A DNA stretch of 64,000 bases from Psychrobacter aquaticus CMS 56 (GTDB taxonomy: Bacteria; Pseudomonadota; Gammaproteobacteria; Pseudomonadales; Moraxellaceae). The notes beneath the pieces were generated by a model. That model had not been told where the DNA came from. It did not search any database and saw nothing but the letters and a program-made list of their open reading frames with translations. The stretch covers positions 62,001-126,000 of the forward strand of contig NZ_AUSW01000034.1 in assembly GCF_000471625.1 (NCBI RefSeq), in the 5' to 3' direction. Positions within the stretch are counted from its first letter, which is position 1. Each line of letters begins with the position of its first letter. Below are positions 11,665 through 22,687 of this stretch, piece by piece. The translations under genes were made by a program, and so were the position numbers.

Positions 11665-12015
11665 TTAAGCAGCAGGGCTATTGTCTTCGACCAGTGGCTT
11701 TAGCTCACCTGATTGATACATCTGCAAAATAATATCCGATCCACCCATCAATTCACCGTTGATCCATAATTGCGGGAATGTTGGCCAGTTAGCGATTTTT
11801 GGTAACGTTGCACGAATTTCTGGGTTTTCTAAGATGTTTACAAAGGCAAATGGACGACCAATCTGAGTCAACACTTCAATTGAACGTGCAGAAAAACCAC
11901 ACTGCGGAAATTGCGGCGTGCCTTTCATATAGATAATAACTTTATTGTCTTTGATTTGATCACGAATCAGCTGTTCGACATCATTTGCAGCGGTATTTGG
12001 GGTTTGCTCACTCAT
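11665..12015 (-). CDS. grxD: monothiol glutaredoxin Grx4
   Basis: Monothiol glutaredoxin of 116 residues that carries Fe-S clusters with glutathione and hands them to target proteins. The active site CGFS is at residues 39-42, preceded by the conserved KGTPQFPQ segment. The C-terminal glutathione-binding part reads WPTFPQLWINGELMGGSDI, as in family members. Length and motifs match E. coli GrxD (115 residues). Start ATG at 12015 with the upstream sequence AGGAGCTTTT giving an excellent ribosome binding site. It stands alone between ispF and a hypothetical gene. Confidence 0.97.
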   Translation of the reverse strand: MSEQTPNTAANDVEQLIRDQIKDNKVIIYMKGTPQFPQCGFSARSIEVLTQIGRPFAFVNILENPEIRATLPKIANWPTFPQLWINGELMGGSDIILQMYQSGELKPLVEDNSPAA

Positions 12016-12171
12016 AAAAGCTCCTATTAATAATAGCGGTTCGTTAAAATATTATTTGTATTGCAAAATAATTAAGTAAAGATATGACTGATACATGGGG
12101 CAATTGCCACTGTATTACAAGCACTATTTTATATTGTTTTAGCAGACGGCGTCGTAGCGAATCTATTTGGG

Positions 12172-12666
12172 TTAGGCAACATTAGGCACTAATAATACCA
12201 CGGCATTGGCCATGATGCCCTCTTGTCGACCCGTAAATCCCAGTTTTTCCGTCGTGGTGGCTTTAACGCTAATATTACTAACATCCGTTTGTAAGTCACT
12301 AGCGATGTTGTCACGCATGGCCTGACTGTGGGATGCCAATTTTGGACGCTCACACATCACGGTAATATCTGCATTACCTAAACTATAACCCGCTTCTTGT
12401 ACTTTACTATAAACGTAACGTAACAATATCCGCGAGTCCAAACCTGCATGCGCGGCATCTGTGTCAGGGAAATGCTGACCAATATCACCAAGCGCCAGTG
12501 CCCCAAGTAGCGCATCTGCCAGCGCGTGTAGCACCACATCGCCATCTGAATGCGCCAGTAAGCTATGAGTGTGTTCAATAGGCACACCCGCTAATACGAC
12601 ATATTGCTGCTGCTGACCATTATTATGAAAAGCATGAACGTCGATACCTTGACCAATTTTTATCAT
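12172..12666 (-). CDS. ispF: 2-C-methyl-D-erythritol 2,4-cyclodiphosphate synthase
   Basis: Enzyme of the MEP isoprenoid pathway that cyclises CDP-methylerythritol 2-phosphate with release of CMP. The zinc site DVH is at residues 9-11, the GDGD-like stretch [20 protein letters not shown] at about 35-54, and the C-terminal [12 protein letters not shown] motif is intact. I chose the ATG at 12666 (164 residues) because GGA lies six bases ahead of it; the in-frame ATG six bases upstream has the GGA touching it. ispD, often fused or adjacent, is not in the window. Confidence 0.96.
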   Translation of the reverse strand: MIKIGQGIDVHAFHNNGQQQQYVVLAGVPIEHTHSLLAHSDGDVVLHALADALLGALALGDIGQHFPDTDAAHAGLDSRILLRYVYSKVQEAGYSLGNADITVMCERPKLASHSQAMRDNIASDLQTDVSNISVKATTTEKLGFTGRQEGIMANAVVLLVPNVA

Positions 12667-12926
12667 TATCATTCCAAATTAATTAAGCTTGATTAAAATA
12701 ATTCAAAACTACTCTCTGAATTTTTAAAGCAGTTTTGCTTACAGTAAAATGCCATCGGTCGCCACCAGTTTCAATTAACTGGTATAATATGACGCTTATT
12801 TTATCATAATACCAAATCCAAAAGAAAAACGGGAACTGTCAGCTTGCTGAGATTGTCAATTGTCATTGTATTGATTTTCAGAACCATTATAACTTTTGGA
12901 CAAAGTATAAATAGTTGAGCCACTCT

Positions 12927-14138
12927 ATGTCAGCCATCGTACCAAACTCAAATTCTTTTACTGCCCATCGCCCTTTGACACTTGCCGATATCGACAATCC
13001 TAGCGCCAAGCATATGATTGTTGGTATGTCAGGTGGTGTCGATTCTTCTGTATCAGCCGTTTTGCTCCAGCAGGCCGGGTTTAAGGTGGAAGGCCTATTT
13101 ATGAAAAACTGGGAAGAAGATGACGGTACTGAATACTGTACAGCGATGGATGATCTAGCAGACGCACAAGCGGTATGTGACAAAATCGGTATCAAATTGC
13201 ATACAGCCAACTTTGCAATGGAATACTGGGATCGGGTTTTTGAGCACTTCTTGGCCGAATATAAAGCGGGTCGCACCCCCAATCCTGATATTTTGTGCAA
13301 TAAAGAAATTAAGTTTAAGGCATTTTTGGATTATGCTTTGACCCTTGGCGCCGATTATATCGCCACTGGCCACTACACACGCCGCAGCGTAAATTATAAA
13401 AATGAAAATGGCACTGAGGTTGCGCAGTTATTACGCGGCCTTGATAACAATAAAGACCAAAGTTACTTTTTACATGCGGTTGGCGGCGATAAAATTGCTA
13501 AGACGCTATTCCCAGTTGGTGAGCTTGAAAAACCTGTTGTACGTCAAATAGCTGAAGAGCATGATTTGGCTACCGCAAAAAAGAAAGACTCTACCGGCAT
13601 TTGCTTCATTGGTGAGCGCCGTTTTAAAGACTTTTTGCAGCAGTACTTGCCTGCTCAAAAAGGCGATATCGTCACGGATGATAACAACATTATTGGCACT
13701 CATGACGGATTGATGTACTACACATTAGGTCAACGCGGCGGCATTGGTATTGGCGGCGTCAAAGACCGTCCTGAAGAGCCATGGTTTGTACTGGCAAAAG
13801 ACTTAGATAAAAATCGCTTAATCGTCGGTCAAGGGCATGAGCATCCTATGATGATGAGCAACGAGCTAAAAGCTTATAAGCTTGATTGGATAGATGGTTT
13901 GCCACCAAAAGCCATTTTTAGCGATGAAGGTCTACGCTGCATGGCAAAATCTCGCTATCGCCAGCCCGATCAAGCTTGCCATGTGTTTGCGACGAATGCC
14001 AATGGTAGCGAAGTTCGTGTGGTATTTGATGAGCCACAGCGCGCTGTAACCCCAGGTCAATCGGCGGTATTCTATATCGATGAGGTATGTTTGGGCGGTG
14101 GCGTGATTGAGTCTATCGACGCGCCATGTGGATTTTAA
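12927..14138 (+). CDS. mnmA: tRNA-specific 2-thiouridylase MnmA
   Basis: ATP-dependent enzyme that thiolates C2 of uridine 34 in Lys, Glu and Gln tRNAs. The PP-loop GMSGGVDSS is near residue 34. The catalytic Cys pair is present: [12 protein letters not shown] (nucleophile) and [12 protein letters not shown] (persulfide Cys). With the ATG at 12927 the protein has 403 residues; a TTG 12 bases upstream is in frame but unlikely. The N-terminal 25-30 residues before the PP-loop are longer than in E. coli MnmA. mnmG, acting on the same uridine, lies 2.3 kb away on the other strand. Confidence 0.97.
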   Translation: MSAIVPNSNSFTAHRPLTLADIDNPSAKHMIVGMSGGVDSSVSAVLLQQAGFKVEGLFMKNWEEDDGTEYCTAMDDLADAQAVCDKIGIKLHTANFAMEYWDRVFEHFLAEYKAGRTPNPDILCNKEIKFKAFLDYALTLGADYIATGHYTRRSVNYKNENGTEVAQLLRGLDNNKDQSYFLHAVGGDKIAKTLFPVGELEKPVVRQIAEEHDLATAKKKDSTGICFIGERRFKDFLQQYLPAQKGDIVTDDNNIIGTHDGLMYYTLGQRGGIGIGGVKDRPEEPWFVLAKDLDKNRLIVGQGHEHPMMMSNELKAYKLDWIDGLPPKAIFSDEGLRCMAKSRYRQPDQACHVFATNANGSEVRVVFDEPQRAVTPGQSAVFYIDEVCLGGGVIESIDAPCGF

Positions 14139-14145
14139 AGATGGT

Positions 14146-14594
14146 TTAGTTTTTGACCGCGGCGGTAGTAGCGGTTACTGCTCCGCTCGTCCTACCGTTA
14201 CTTGGATTGGCATCATCAACGTTATAAATCTGATAAGTCAACTGCGCAACAGGCTGTAGTTCTGATGTAAATTGATAAAATCGAATATCATAGCTACCCT
14301 GCGTCCAACCATCATACGGCTCAAAACTTACCCAGTTTTGATTGCTGTTGGCAACGATGTCTTTTTCTCAAATAACAGCACTTGTCCCGTTTGATTATTA
14401 ACCCACTTAACAAACACATAAGGACTTTCAGGCACTTTGCCGCCTGTGTCCAAGTGAGCATATAACTTTGTATTTTTACTCAAAGTTGAGGTATCAAGTA
14501 ACACTGCAGGCATAACTGCATCTAGTGATAGCTTCACAGTACCTGCCAAAGGCTGGTTGTCGTTTTCCTTATACAGCTCTAAAGTATTTTTACA
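14146..14594 (-). pseudogene. frameshifted, N-terminally truncated gene of unknown function
   Basis: Minus-strand coding sequence broken into two frames. The upstream part runs CKNTLELYKENDNQPLAG... to VNNQTGQVLLFEKK. The downstream part continues DIVANSNQNWVSFEPYDG... to a TAA at 14146-14148, reading like one soluble beta-rich protein. The two halves join if one base is restored in the homopolymer at 14362-14366 (five T on the plus strand). At the 5' end there is a stop just before the Cys codon, and no start or signal peptide, so the N-terminus is also lost or out of frame. I do not recognise the family. A sequencing error at the homopolymer cannot be excluded. Confidence 0.6.
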
Positions 14595-14716
14595 TTAAAA
14601 AACAATACTGTTACAAATATAAATTGCTTATTTTATAAGAAAATTTCAAAAAGTCCTATTGCCTAACGATTCAATGATACCTTGAATACTTCATTTACCT
14701 TATCCCTCATGAGTAA

Positions 14717-16228
<1,512 letters not shown>

Positions 16229-16265
16229 TAGCGAATGAATAAGTAGGTGCTCACAATGCATTGCC

Positions 16266-16898
16266 ATGTATATGTATAGTCGCTTTAATGCTATTACTGT
16301 CAGTACTATCACGATATTCATCGTTATGGTGCTGGCAAGTATTGAGCCTTTAGAGTGGTCAAGCTACCTGCTACATCAGCTCGGCACGTTGCTTTTTTTA
16401 GCGTTGATGCTGAGCGCTTACCACTATCGTTATATTAGTTCGCGCTCTTATGTGTTCGCTTCGTTGTTTTTAATCATTCATGTTATAGGCGCACGGTATT
16501 TATATTCGTATGTGCCTTACGATGATTGGACGCAGCAGCTAGTTGGTGTACGCTTAAATGAGCTATTTGGTTGGCAGCGCAATATGTACGACCGTCTCGT
16601 ACATTTTAGCTACGGGCTTTTGCTATTTATTGCTATGGTTGAAAGCGCAAAATCTATCTTCACCATTCAATCAACAAAGCTGTTGGTAGCTGTCGCACTT
16701 ATGATGAATATGTCGTCAATTCTGCTCTACGAGCTACTTGAATGGGGCATTGCAACAACTTTATCGCCAGAAGCGGCGGAGGCTTATAATGGTCAACAAG
16801 GTGATGTTTGGGATACCCACAAAGACATGGCTTTAGCACTACTCGGTGGGCTGATTGCAGCAGGGATTGTTTTATTTCAGACACGTAAAATTAAATGA
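16266..16898 (+). CDS. DUF2238 (YjdF-like) membrane protein
   Basis: Integral membrane protein of 210 residues with about six hydrophobic helices. It carries the DUF2238 signatures: the IGARYLYSYVPYDDW segment, NMYDRLVHFSYG (about residues 104-115), the YELLEWG segment and GQQGDVWDTHKDMALALLGG near the C-terminus. The biochemical role of the family is unknown. It follows purB by 37 bases on the same strand, without a terminator, and may be read through from it. Two in-frame ATGs (16266 and 16272) are possible starts; neither has a strong ribosome binding site. Confidence 0.85.
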   Translation: MYMYSRFNAITVSTITIFIVMVLASIEPLEWSSYLLHQLGTLLFLALMLSAYHYRYISSRSYVFASLFLIIHVIGARYLYSYVPYDDWTQQLVGVRLNELFGWQRNMYDRLVHFSYGLLLFIAMVESAKSIFTIQSTKLLVAVALMMNMSSILLYELLEWGIATTLSPEAAEAYNGQQGDVWDTHKDMALALLGGLIAAGIVLFQTRKIK

Positions 16899-16913
16899 CA
16901 GTCAAACCATAGA

Positions 16914-17099
16914 TTAGTTGTCTTTTTTATCATCATCACTATCACCCGGTATAATAGCTTTGCCCACAGCGACTGTACCTTTGACCACACCTTTGGTGGT
17001 TTTATAAGCGACTTTAACTGGTACTGTCACGATCTTGTGGACACAGGCTTGTAGTAAAAACATGCTAGCGATAATGACGATAAAATGCAGCTTTTTCAT
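16914..17099 (-). CDS. small lipoprotein, NF038104-like
   Basis: 61-residue predicted lipoprotein. A short basic start (MKKLH), a hydrophobic stretch and the lipobox LLQAC give lipid attachment at Cys19. The mature part is about 42 residues with Lys/Val repeats (VKVAYKTTKGVVKGTVAVGK) and an acidic-basic tail DSDDDKKDN. This pattern fits a small lipoprotein family common in Moraxellaceae (from memory). The ATG follows CTTAGGAAGTTT, a fair ribosome binding site. Function unknown; it converges on the DUF2238 gene. Confidence 0.75.
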   Translation of the reverse strand: MKKLHFIVIIASMFLLQACVHKIVTVPVKVAYKTTKGVVKGTVAVGKAIIPGDSDDDKKDN

Positions 17100-17215
17100 A
17101 AACTTCCTAAGAGTGATTGGATGCTCTGATAGTCATCACATAGGTGATAATCATAAACTATTAAACCCTTCCTATAAAGTATCCATTTTTATTAATCTCA
17201 TACCCATTTCAAAAT

Positions 17216-18400
17216 ATGGATTTATCAATGACTTCTCTACCTCTTTGTTTACCCGATTCCTTGACTCCTGAGCAGTTTTTGGCAGAATATTGGCAAAAAA
17301 AACCCCTACTTATCAAGCAAGGTTTACCGCAATTAATCGATATGTTTGAGCCAGAAGACATGCTTGGTCTGGCACTAGAAGAAGATGCATCAGCGCGCCT
17401 ATTAACCCAAGCAGCAAGTAAGCAAAATGGTCAACCGCAGTGGCAACTTAAAAAAAGTCCATTAACTGAAGCGGACTTTGCTAACCTGCCAGAACAGTGG
17501 ACAGTGCTGGTGCAAAACCTCGAACAATGGTCGCCTGAGCTTGGGCAATTGTGGCAAGCGTTTGATTTTATTCCGCAGTGGCAACGTGATGACATTATGG
17601 TTTCCTATGCGCCTAAAGGTGGCTCGGTTGGCAAGCATTATGACGATTATGATGTATTTTTGGCGCAAGGGTATGGACAACGCCGTTGGCAATTGGGCAA
17701 ATTCTGTGATAAAGACACGGAGTTTGTCGCTGACGAGCCGATTCGGCTTTTTGATGATATGGGTGAGATTATTTTTGATGAGATACTAGAAGCGGGTGAC
17801 GTACTTTATGTACCGCCAAAACTGTCCCACTTTGGTGTTGCACAAGATGATTGCCTAACCTTTTCATTTGGTTGTCGTCGCCCGAACTTAATGCAAATCA
17901 TTGATAGTATGGCTGATATCGCCACCAATGATAGCGATTTGTTTGTCCCAATGCTGCTACCGCAAGCGTTGCAAGCGTCAGGTGAGTTGCAAACAGACAG
18001 TATCGATGCAATTAAAACCCAATTATTACAAATGCTACAGTCTGAGCGTGGTGACCACATTATTCGCCAAGCCGTATCTGAAGTGGTAAGCAAACGTCAA
18101 TACGATGCACTTATGCCAGAAGAGACATTAGATACTGATGAGTTGATGAAAGCCTTGGCAGAAGGTGCAACGCTGCAAGCGGATTATAGTAATCGTCTAC
18201 TCTATAGCAAAACGAGCGATGGTTTTGTGTTATATGCAAATGGTCAGCGCATCGATGGTCTTGATGAAACGGCAATGGCTGTACTGATACGTTTGGCAAA
18301 TGGAGAAAAATTGTACAGCGCAGATGTCAAAGAGATTGATTCAGATGATTTAAGTGAATGGTTAGAAAATGGTTGGGTATGGATTGATTTTGCAGAGTAA
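17216..18400 (+). CDS. roxA: ribosomal protein uL16 arginine 3-hydroxylase (JmjC)
   Basis: 2-oxoglutarate/Fe(II) oxygenase (YcfD/RoxA type) that hydroxylates an arginine of ribosomal protein L16. The iron-binding HxD is in GKHYDDYDVF (His about 141, Asp about 143) and the second His is in PPKLSHFGVAQ. The N-terminal LCLPDSLTPEQFLAEYWQKK matches the family start, and the C-terminal winged-helix-like region is retained. At 394 residues it is near E. coli YcfD (373). It stands alone, preceded by the divergent small lipoprotein and followed by a strong terminator. Confidence 0.94.
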   Translation: MDLSMTSLPLCLPDSLTPEQFLAEYWQKKPLLIKQGLPQLIDMFEPEDMLGLALEEDASARLLTQAASKQNGQPQWQLKKSPLTEADFANLPEQWTVLVQNLEQWSPELGQLWQAFDFIPQWQRDDIMVSYAPKGGSVGKHYDDYDVFLAQGYGQRRWQLGKFCDKDTEFVADEPIRLFDDMGEIIFDEILEAGDVLYVPPKLSHFGVAQDDCLTFSFGCRRPNLMQIIDSMADIATNDSDLFVPMLLPQALQASGELQTDSIDAIKTQLLQMLQSERGDHIIRQAVSEVVSKRQYDALMPEETLDTDELMKALAEGATLQADYSNRLLYSKTSDGFVLYANGQRIDGLDETAMAVLIRLANGEKLYSADVKEIDSDDLSEWLENGWVWIDFAE

Positions 18401-18440
18401 GCGTTAATCCACTTGCTTAAACCAATTTTTCGCACAAACA

Positions 18441-18483
18441 AAAAAACCGATATCTGATTGTTAGTCAGATATCGGTTTTTTTG
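18441..18483 (+). terminator. Rho-independent terminator of roxA
   Basis: Long stem AAAAAACCGATATCTGA / TCAGATATCGGTTTTTT, 7-base loop, T-run. It is A-rich on the 5' side, so it could also work on the minus strand for the putA cluster. Confidence 0.9.
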
Positions 18484-18529
18484 GCTATACTTAAACGCTT
18501 ATATTCGGCATTTATAGTTGAAATACTTT

Positions 18530-18630
18530 AAAGTCGCTACAGTATTGCTGGTGTAAATTTTTTGCAGCCTCTGTCTGCGTAGGCACAGCAAGCAAGAAAA
18601 ATTTGCACCAGCAGTAAGTGTTGTATCGAT
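18530..18630. repeat. palindromic intergenic repeat, copy 2
   Basis: Inner arms CTGGTGTAAATTTTT and AAAAATTTGCACCAG are complementary at 14 of 15 positions. Core AGGCACAGCAAGCAAG. The outer arms AAAGTCGCTACAGT and GTATCGAT resemble the outer arms of copy 4, showing that the unit is about 100 bases or more. Confidence 0.8.
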
Positions 18631-18710
18631 ATTACTTTTCACCGACTATATACTTGTGCCAGATACCACTTAGCTTTTATAAAAACCAAGTGGCACTATA
18701 ATTAAAATAC

Positions 18711-19403
18711 TTACTCCGTACCAAGCTCAAGCAGACTGGCGTTACCACCAATAGCGGTGGTATTGATCGTCTTAACGCGCTCAGTCACAAAGCGATGCAA
18801 ATAATCAGGCGTCAACATCTCTGACAAGCCTTCCATATCAGTCACACTGATAACCTGCGTTAAGATACCATCAGTATTGGCAAGCTCTTGGCTGATGGCT
18901 TGAACTTCGCTACGACTACCAGCGACGGCAACTTGCGCAAGACGGTCAATATACAATAGCGTGATGGTTTGAGAATCATTAGCCACGCTCAACACATCAT
19001 CACTGATTCCTGCTTGATAAAGTATTTTTGCTGCTTCGTTACACATCTCGTCTTGGCTCGGGCAATGTAAGATTACTTCGTTGCCTGTCAATAAGGCAGC
19101 GATCAGTTGCCCTAGTACTGCCATTGCTCTAGCAGACTCACCGCCGATGACCATGGTTTTACCACGGCCTGTGACATACAAATCATTAGATTCGCCAGTC
19201 GCACCAGTCATCCGGTGCACCTCATCCAAGCTAGGCGCAGCACTCAATAAATGATTGAATAGACGCTTTGCTTTATTGGCATCACCTGTAAGCAAAGCCA
19301 GTTTTGCAACGGCTGCCTGTAGATAAGCGGCACGATTGACTGCGCCAAGTAGTCGCCAAGACTCACAAACCTGGGCATGATTTTTTTTGAATTCAGTCGC
19401 CAT
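18711..19403 (-). CDS. PutA C-terminal (non-catalytic ALDH-superfamily) domain as a separate protein
   Basis: 230-residue protein that matches the C-terminal end of long PutA proteins rather than any free-standing enzyme. It has an ALDH-fold-like, non-catalytic region (HRMTGATGESNDLYVTGRG, GNEVILHCPS) and ends with the conserved C-terminal PutA motif TTAIGGNASLLELG. In long PutAs this domain follows the dehydrogenase domain and helps seal the substrate-channelling tunnel. Here it has its own ATG, 11 bases after the putA stop, with GGAG in the spacer, so the two are translationally linked but not fused. There is no catalytic Cys. Assignment is from remembered family motifs. Confidence 0.75.
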   Translation of the reverse strand: MATEFKKNHAQVCESWRLLGAVNRAAYLQAAVAKLALLTGDANKAKRLFNHLLSAAPSLDEVHRMTGATGESNDLYVTGRGKTMVIGGESARAMAVLGQLIAALLTGNEVILHCPSQDEMCNEAAKILYQAGISDDVLSVANDSQTITLLYIDRLAQVAVAGSRSEVQAISQELANTDGILTQVISVTDMEGLSEMLTPDYLHRFVTERVKTINTTAIGGNASLLELGTE

Positions 19404-19414
19404 GTTGCTACTCC

Positions 19415-22400
19415 TTATGCGATTTCTGTTTGGGTGATTGAGGTTGCTGTATTACTATTAATCAGTGTTTGCTCAGTCGCTAACAGCTCATTTACTGATG
19501 ATTCCGTACTTAATTGCATCAGACGTGCAACATAGTGCGGGCCACCTGCTTTTGGACCTGTACCAGACAGACCACAACCACCAAACGGCTGTACATTCAC
19601 AACCGCGCCAATTTGGTTACGGTTGATATAAGTATTACCGACAAAAGCACGACGCTCAATGTGCTCAGCAGTATTTTCGATACGGCTATGAATTCCTAGA
19701 GTCAAACCAAAACCTGTACCATTAATCGCATCAATCAGCTTATCTAAATCGCGGGCTTGATAACGTAGTACATGTAAGATTGGACCAAAATGCTCACCAC
19801 CGATGACTTCAATGCTTTTTACCTCAATTGCGGTTGGCAATACAAAGGTAGACTGCTCTTCACTCACAACCGAGCTTGAGCTCATTGGTGTTTGTGCCAA
19901 AATAGTCGCTGTCGGCTCAACTCTCATGCGCTCGATATGCGCCTCAAGGCCTTGCTTGGCATCGCCATCAATCACTGGCCCCACGTCCGTGGCTGCATAC
20001 AGCGGGTTGCCTACCGATAGTTCAGCCATATTCCCTTGCAACAGTTCAATCAAATCATCAGCCATTTCTTCTTGCACGCATAATATGCGGCAAGCTGAAC
20101 AACGCTGACCCGCTGAACCAAAGGCAGACAATACAGCATCTCTAACCACTTGCTCAGGCAAGGCAGTTGAGTCAACAATCATGGCGTTTTGACCACCAGT
20201 TTCAGCGATAAATACCGGTAGCTCGCCGCTGACTTGTGCATGATCGTTTAGACTTTGATTAATACGTTGCGCGGTCTGGGTTGAACCAGTGAAAATAACA
20301 CCTGCGATATTGTCAGCGGCGGTTAGTGCACCGCCAACGTCCCCTGCTCCAAGCACTAGCTGCAACGCTTCTACTGGTACGCCTGCCTGATACATCAGTT
20401 GTGCCCCAAAATGGGCAATTAAACTGGTTTGTTCGGCAGGTTTGGCTACGACAGTATTTCCAGCTGCCAATGCCGCCATGATTTGACCGGTATAAATGGC
20501 CAATGGAAAGTTCCACGGGCTAATACAAACAAAAGTACCGCGCGCTTTATAAACTTGGCGCGATTGTTTGCCACTTAGATCTGTAAACTCATGCACAGTC
20601 TCATCGAGACGCTCTGCTTCATCAGCATAAAAGCGACAGAAATCAACGGCTTCTTTGATTTCATCGATACTGTCTTGCATGGTTTTACCCGCTTCGACTT
20701 GGCATAGCGCCATCAATTCAGCATAATTTTCTTCAAAAATATCCGCTGTTTTGCGCAATATAGCCGCGCGTTTGGCAACTGGCACTGCTTGCCACATGCT
20801 TTGTCCTGCCACTGCGGCATCGATGGCTTGGCGCGCCAATGCGGCATTGGCGTAGGTGACATCACCTGCGCTAACGTCATGATTCCAAGGCGCACGAACG
20901 GTTTGACTGTCAAGTTGCTGGGTTGCGCCATCAGCCTCATAGTCATTAATTGTTTTACCATTAATAACAGAGGTCGCGGACCATGTTTTGTGCAAATGGC
21001 TGTCAATAGCCGACTTAAACGGAAGCCATTGCGACTCTACAAATATATTGGGACCAAAGCTGGCACGTCTTGCACCATAGATTTCTAATGGCAATGGAAT
21101 ATCTGGATTGTGCAACGTAGCATTGGTCAGCAGCTTGTCATAAGGATGCACCGTCAGTTTATCAATTGGATACGATTTATCTAATAGCTGATGGACAAAT
21201 GAGCTATTGGCACCATTTTCTAGCAAACGGCGTACCAAGTATGGCAGTAAGTCTTTGTGTGCACCCACTGGCGCGTAGATGCGTACAGGAATTTGATAAG
21301 CTTGTAAGATATGATCATAAAGCGCATCACCCATGCCGTGCAGACGCTGAAACTCAAAGTCTCTGTGTTTACTCATGGTCATAATTGACGCAAGTGTGTG
21401 CGCATTATGAGTAGCAAACTGCGGCCAAATCAATCCACGCAAATGGTCTGACAATAAGAAGCGCGCGCACGCCAGATAAGCAGTATCCGTGCCCTCTTTA
21501 CGCGTCCAAACAGGATAACCTGACAAACCTTTTTGCTGGGCAAGCTTAATTTCAGTGTCCCAATACGCGCCTTTTACCAAACGGACTGGAATACGGTCAC
21601 CCACTTCGGTCGCTAAACGAGCAAGCCAAGCCAAAACAGCAATAGCGCGCTTAGAATAACCCTGCACAACGATACCCAAACCGTCCCAGTCAGCCGTCAA
21701 ATTGTCACGGTACAGAGATTCAAATAACTTCAAAGAAATCTCAAGACGGTCGGCTTCTTCCGCATCGATACTGAGATCAACGTTGACTTCACGCGCCGCT
21801 TCGATAAGCAACATGCAGCGTTGACGTAATAACCCCATCACTTGTGCTTCTTGCGTGGCTTCATAACGAGGATGTAGTGCAGATAACTTGATAGATACTG
21901 AAGGCTTCGGCATGCCTTCTTTGACTTTGATGCTGGCAGTAGCTCTAATGGCGTGCAGATAGTCATTGAAATATTTCTCAGCGTCCCTATGGGTAATCGC
22001 TGCCTCGCCTAGCATATCAAACGAATAGGTATAGCCTCTATTACGATATGGCTGGCTGTTTTTATTGGCGTCTTCAATGGTCTCACCCAATACAAACTGA
22101 TGCCCCATGATACGCATGGCTTTTTGCATCGCACTACGAATGACCGGTTCACCCATTTTTTTGGTCATGCGATCCAAGAAGCCTGTCGCGGTGGTGTTAC
22201 TATCAATACTGACGACGCGACCCGTCATCATCATGCCCCACGACGACGCATTGACCATAAAGCCATTGTCATTCTTGATGTGCTTTTTCCAGTCAGCCAC
22301 ACTCATCTTGTCATGAATCAGCGCATCAGCTGTATAATTGTCTGGCACTCGAATCAAAGCTTCTGCCAAACTCATAAGCAAGATACCTTCTTGGGTATCA

Positions 22401-22687
22401 AGGCTGTATTCGAGTAATAATGAGTCAACCATCTTGACCGCTTTGCCATCATTACGCACATGCTCAACCAACTGGCGCGTTTGCTCAGCAGCTGCATTGC
22501 GCTCTTCATTACTGGGTTTGGCAAGTGATAATAATTCAGACAACCAGCTGGTTTCATCGACGCTATACAATGGTGAAATACGCGCGTGCAATGTTTCTGA
22601 CGACTGGGTAATATATTCTGGCGACAACAAATCAACGGGATTAAATAAAATCGGCGTCTTCGGGGTAAACTGATCTACTGGGTTCAT
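19415..22687 (-). CDS. putA: bifunctional proline dehydrogenase / glutamate semialdehyde dehydrogenase
   Basis: Converts proline to glutamate in two channelled steps, passing electrons to FAD and the quinone pool and then to NAD. The ATG at 22687 (GGAG seven bases upstream) gives 1090 residues; the frame is open 29 codons further but without support. Proline dehydrogenase motifs are SIKLSALHPRYEATQ and RLVKGAYWDTEIK. The aldehyde dehydrogenase part has FISPWNFPLAI-type and ETGGQNAMIVD segments and the catalytic Cys in GQRCSACR (about residue 863). It lacks the N-terminal ribbon-helix-helix DNA-binding domain of E. coli PutA, so it should not be autoregulatory, and it lacks the C-terminal domain, which is encoded by the next gene. 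Confidence 0.95.
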   Translation of the reverse strand: MNPVDQFTPKTPILFNPVDLLSPEYITQSSETLHARISPLYSVDETSWLSELLSLAKPSNEERNAAAEQTRQLVEHVRNDGKAVKMVDSLLLEYSLDTQEGILLMSLAEALIRVPDNYTADALIHDKMSVADWKKHIKNDNGFMVNASSWGMMMTGRVVSIDSNTTATGFLDRMTKKMGEPVIRSAMQKAMRIMGHQFVLGETIEDANKNSQPYRNRGYTYSFDMLGEAAITHRDAEKYFNDYLHAIRATASIKVKEGMPKPSVSIKLSALHPRYEATQEAQVMGLLRQRCMLLIEAAREVNVDLSIDAEEADRLEISLKLFESLYRDNLTADWDGLGIVVQGYSKRAIAVLAWLARLATEVGDRIPVRLVKGAYWDTEIKLAQQKGLSGYPVWTRKEGTDTAYLACARFLLSDHLRGLIWPQFATHNAHTLASIMTMSKHRDFEFQRLHGMGDALYDHILQAYQIPVRIYAPVGAHKDLLPYLVRRLLENGANSSFVHQLLDKSYPIDKLTVHPYDKLLTNATLHNPDIPLPLEIYGARRASFGPNIFVESQWLPFKSAIDSHLHKTWSATSVINGKTINDYEADGATQQLDSQTVRAPWNHDVSAGDVTYANAALARQAIDAAVAGQSMWQAVPVAKRAAILRKTADIFEENYAELMALCQVEAGKTMQDSIDEIKEAVDFCRFYADEAERLDETVHEFTDLSGKQSRQVYKARGTFVCISPWNFPLAIYTGQIMAALAAGNTVVAKPAEQTSLIAHFGAQLMYQAGVPVEALQLVLGAGDVGGALTAADNIAGVIFTGSTQTAQRINQSLNDHAQVSGELPVFIAETGGQNAMIVDSTALPEQVVRDAVLSAFGSAGQRCSACRILCVQEEMADDLIELLQGNMAELSVGNPLYAATDVGPVIDGDAKQGLEAHIERMRVEPTATILAQTPMSSSSVVSEEQSTFVLPTAIEVKSIEVIGGEHFGPILHVLRYQARDLDKLIDAINGTGFGLTLGIHSRIENTAEHIERRAFVGNTYINRNQIGAVVNVQPFGGCGLSGTGPKAGGPHYVARLMQLSTESSVNELLATEQTLINSNTATSITQTEIA

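Larger units (their letters stand above)
18401..18710. other. intergenic region roxA - putA
   Basis: Space between convergent genes. It holds a strong bidirectional terminator (18441-18483) and copy 2 of the palindromic repeat (18530-18630). Nothing else seen. Confidence 0.6.
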
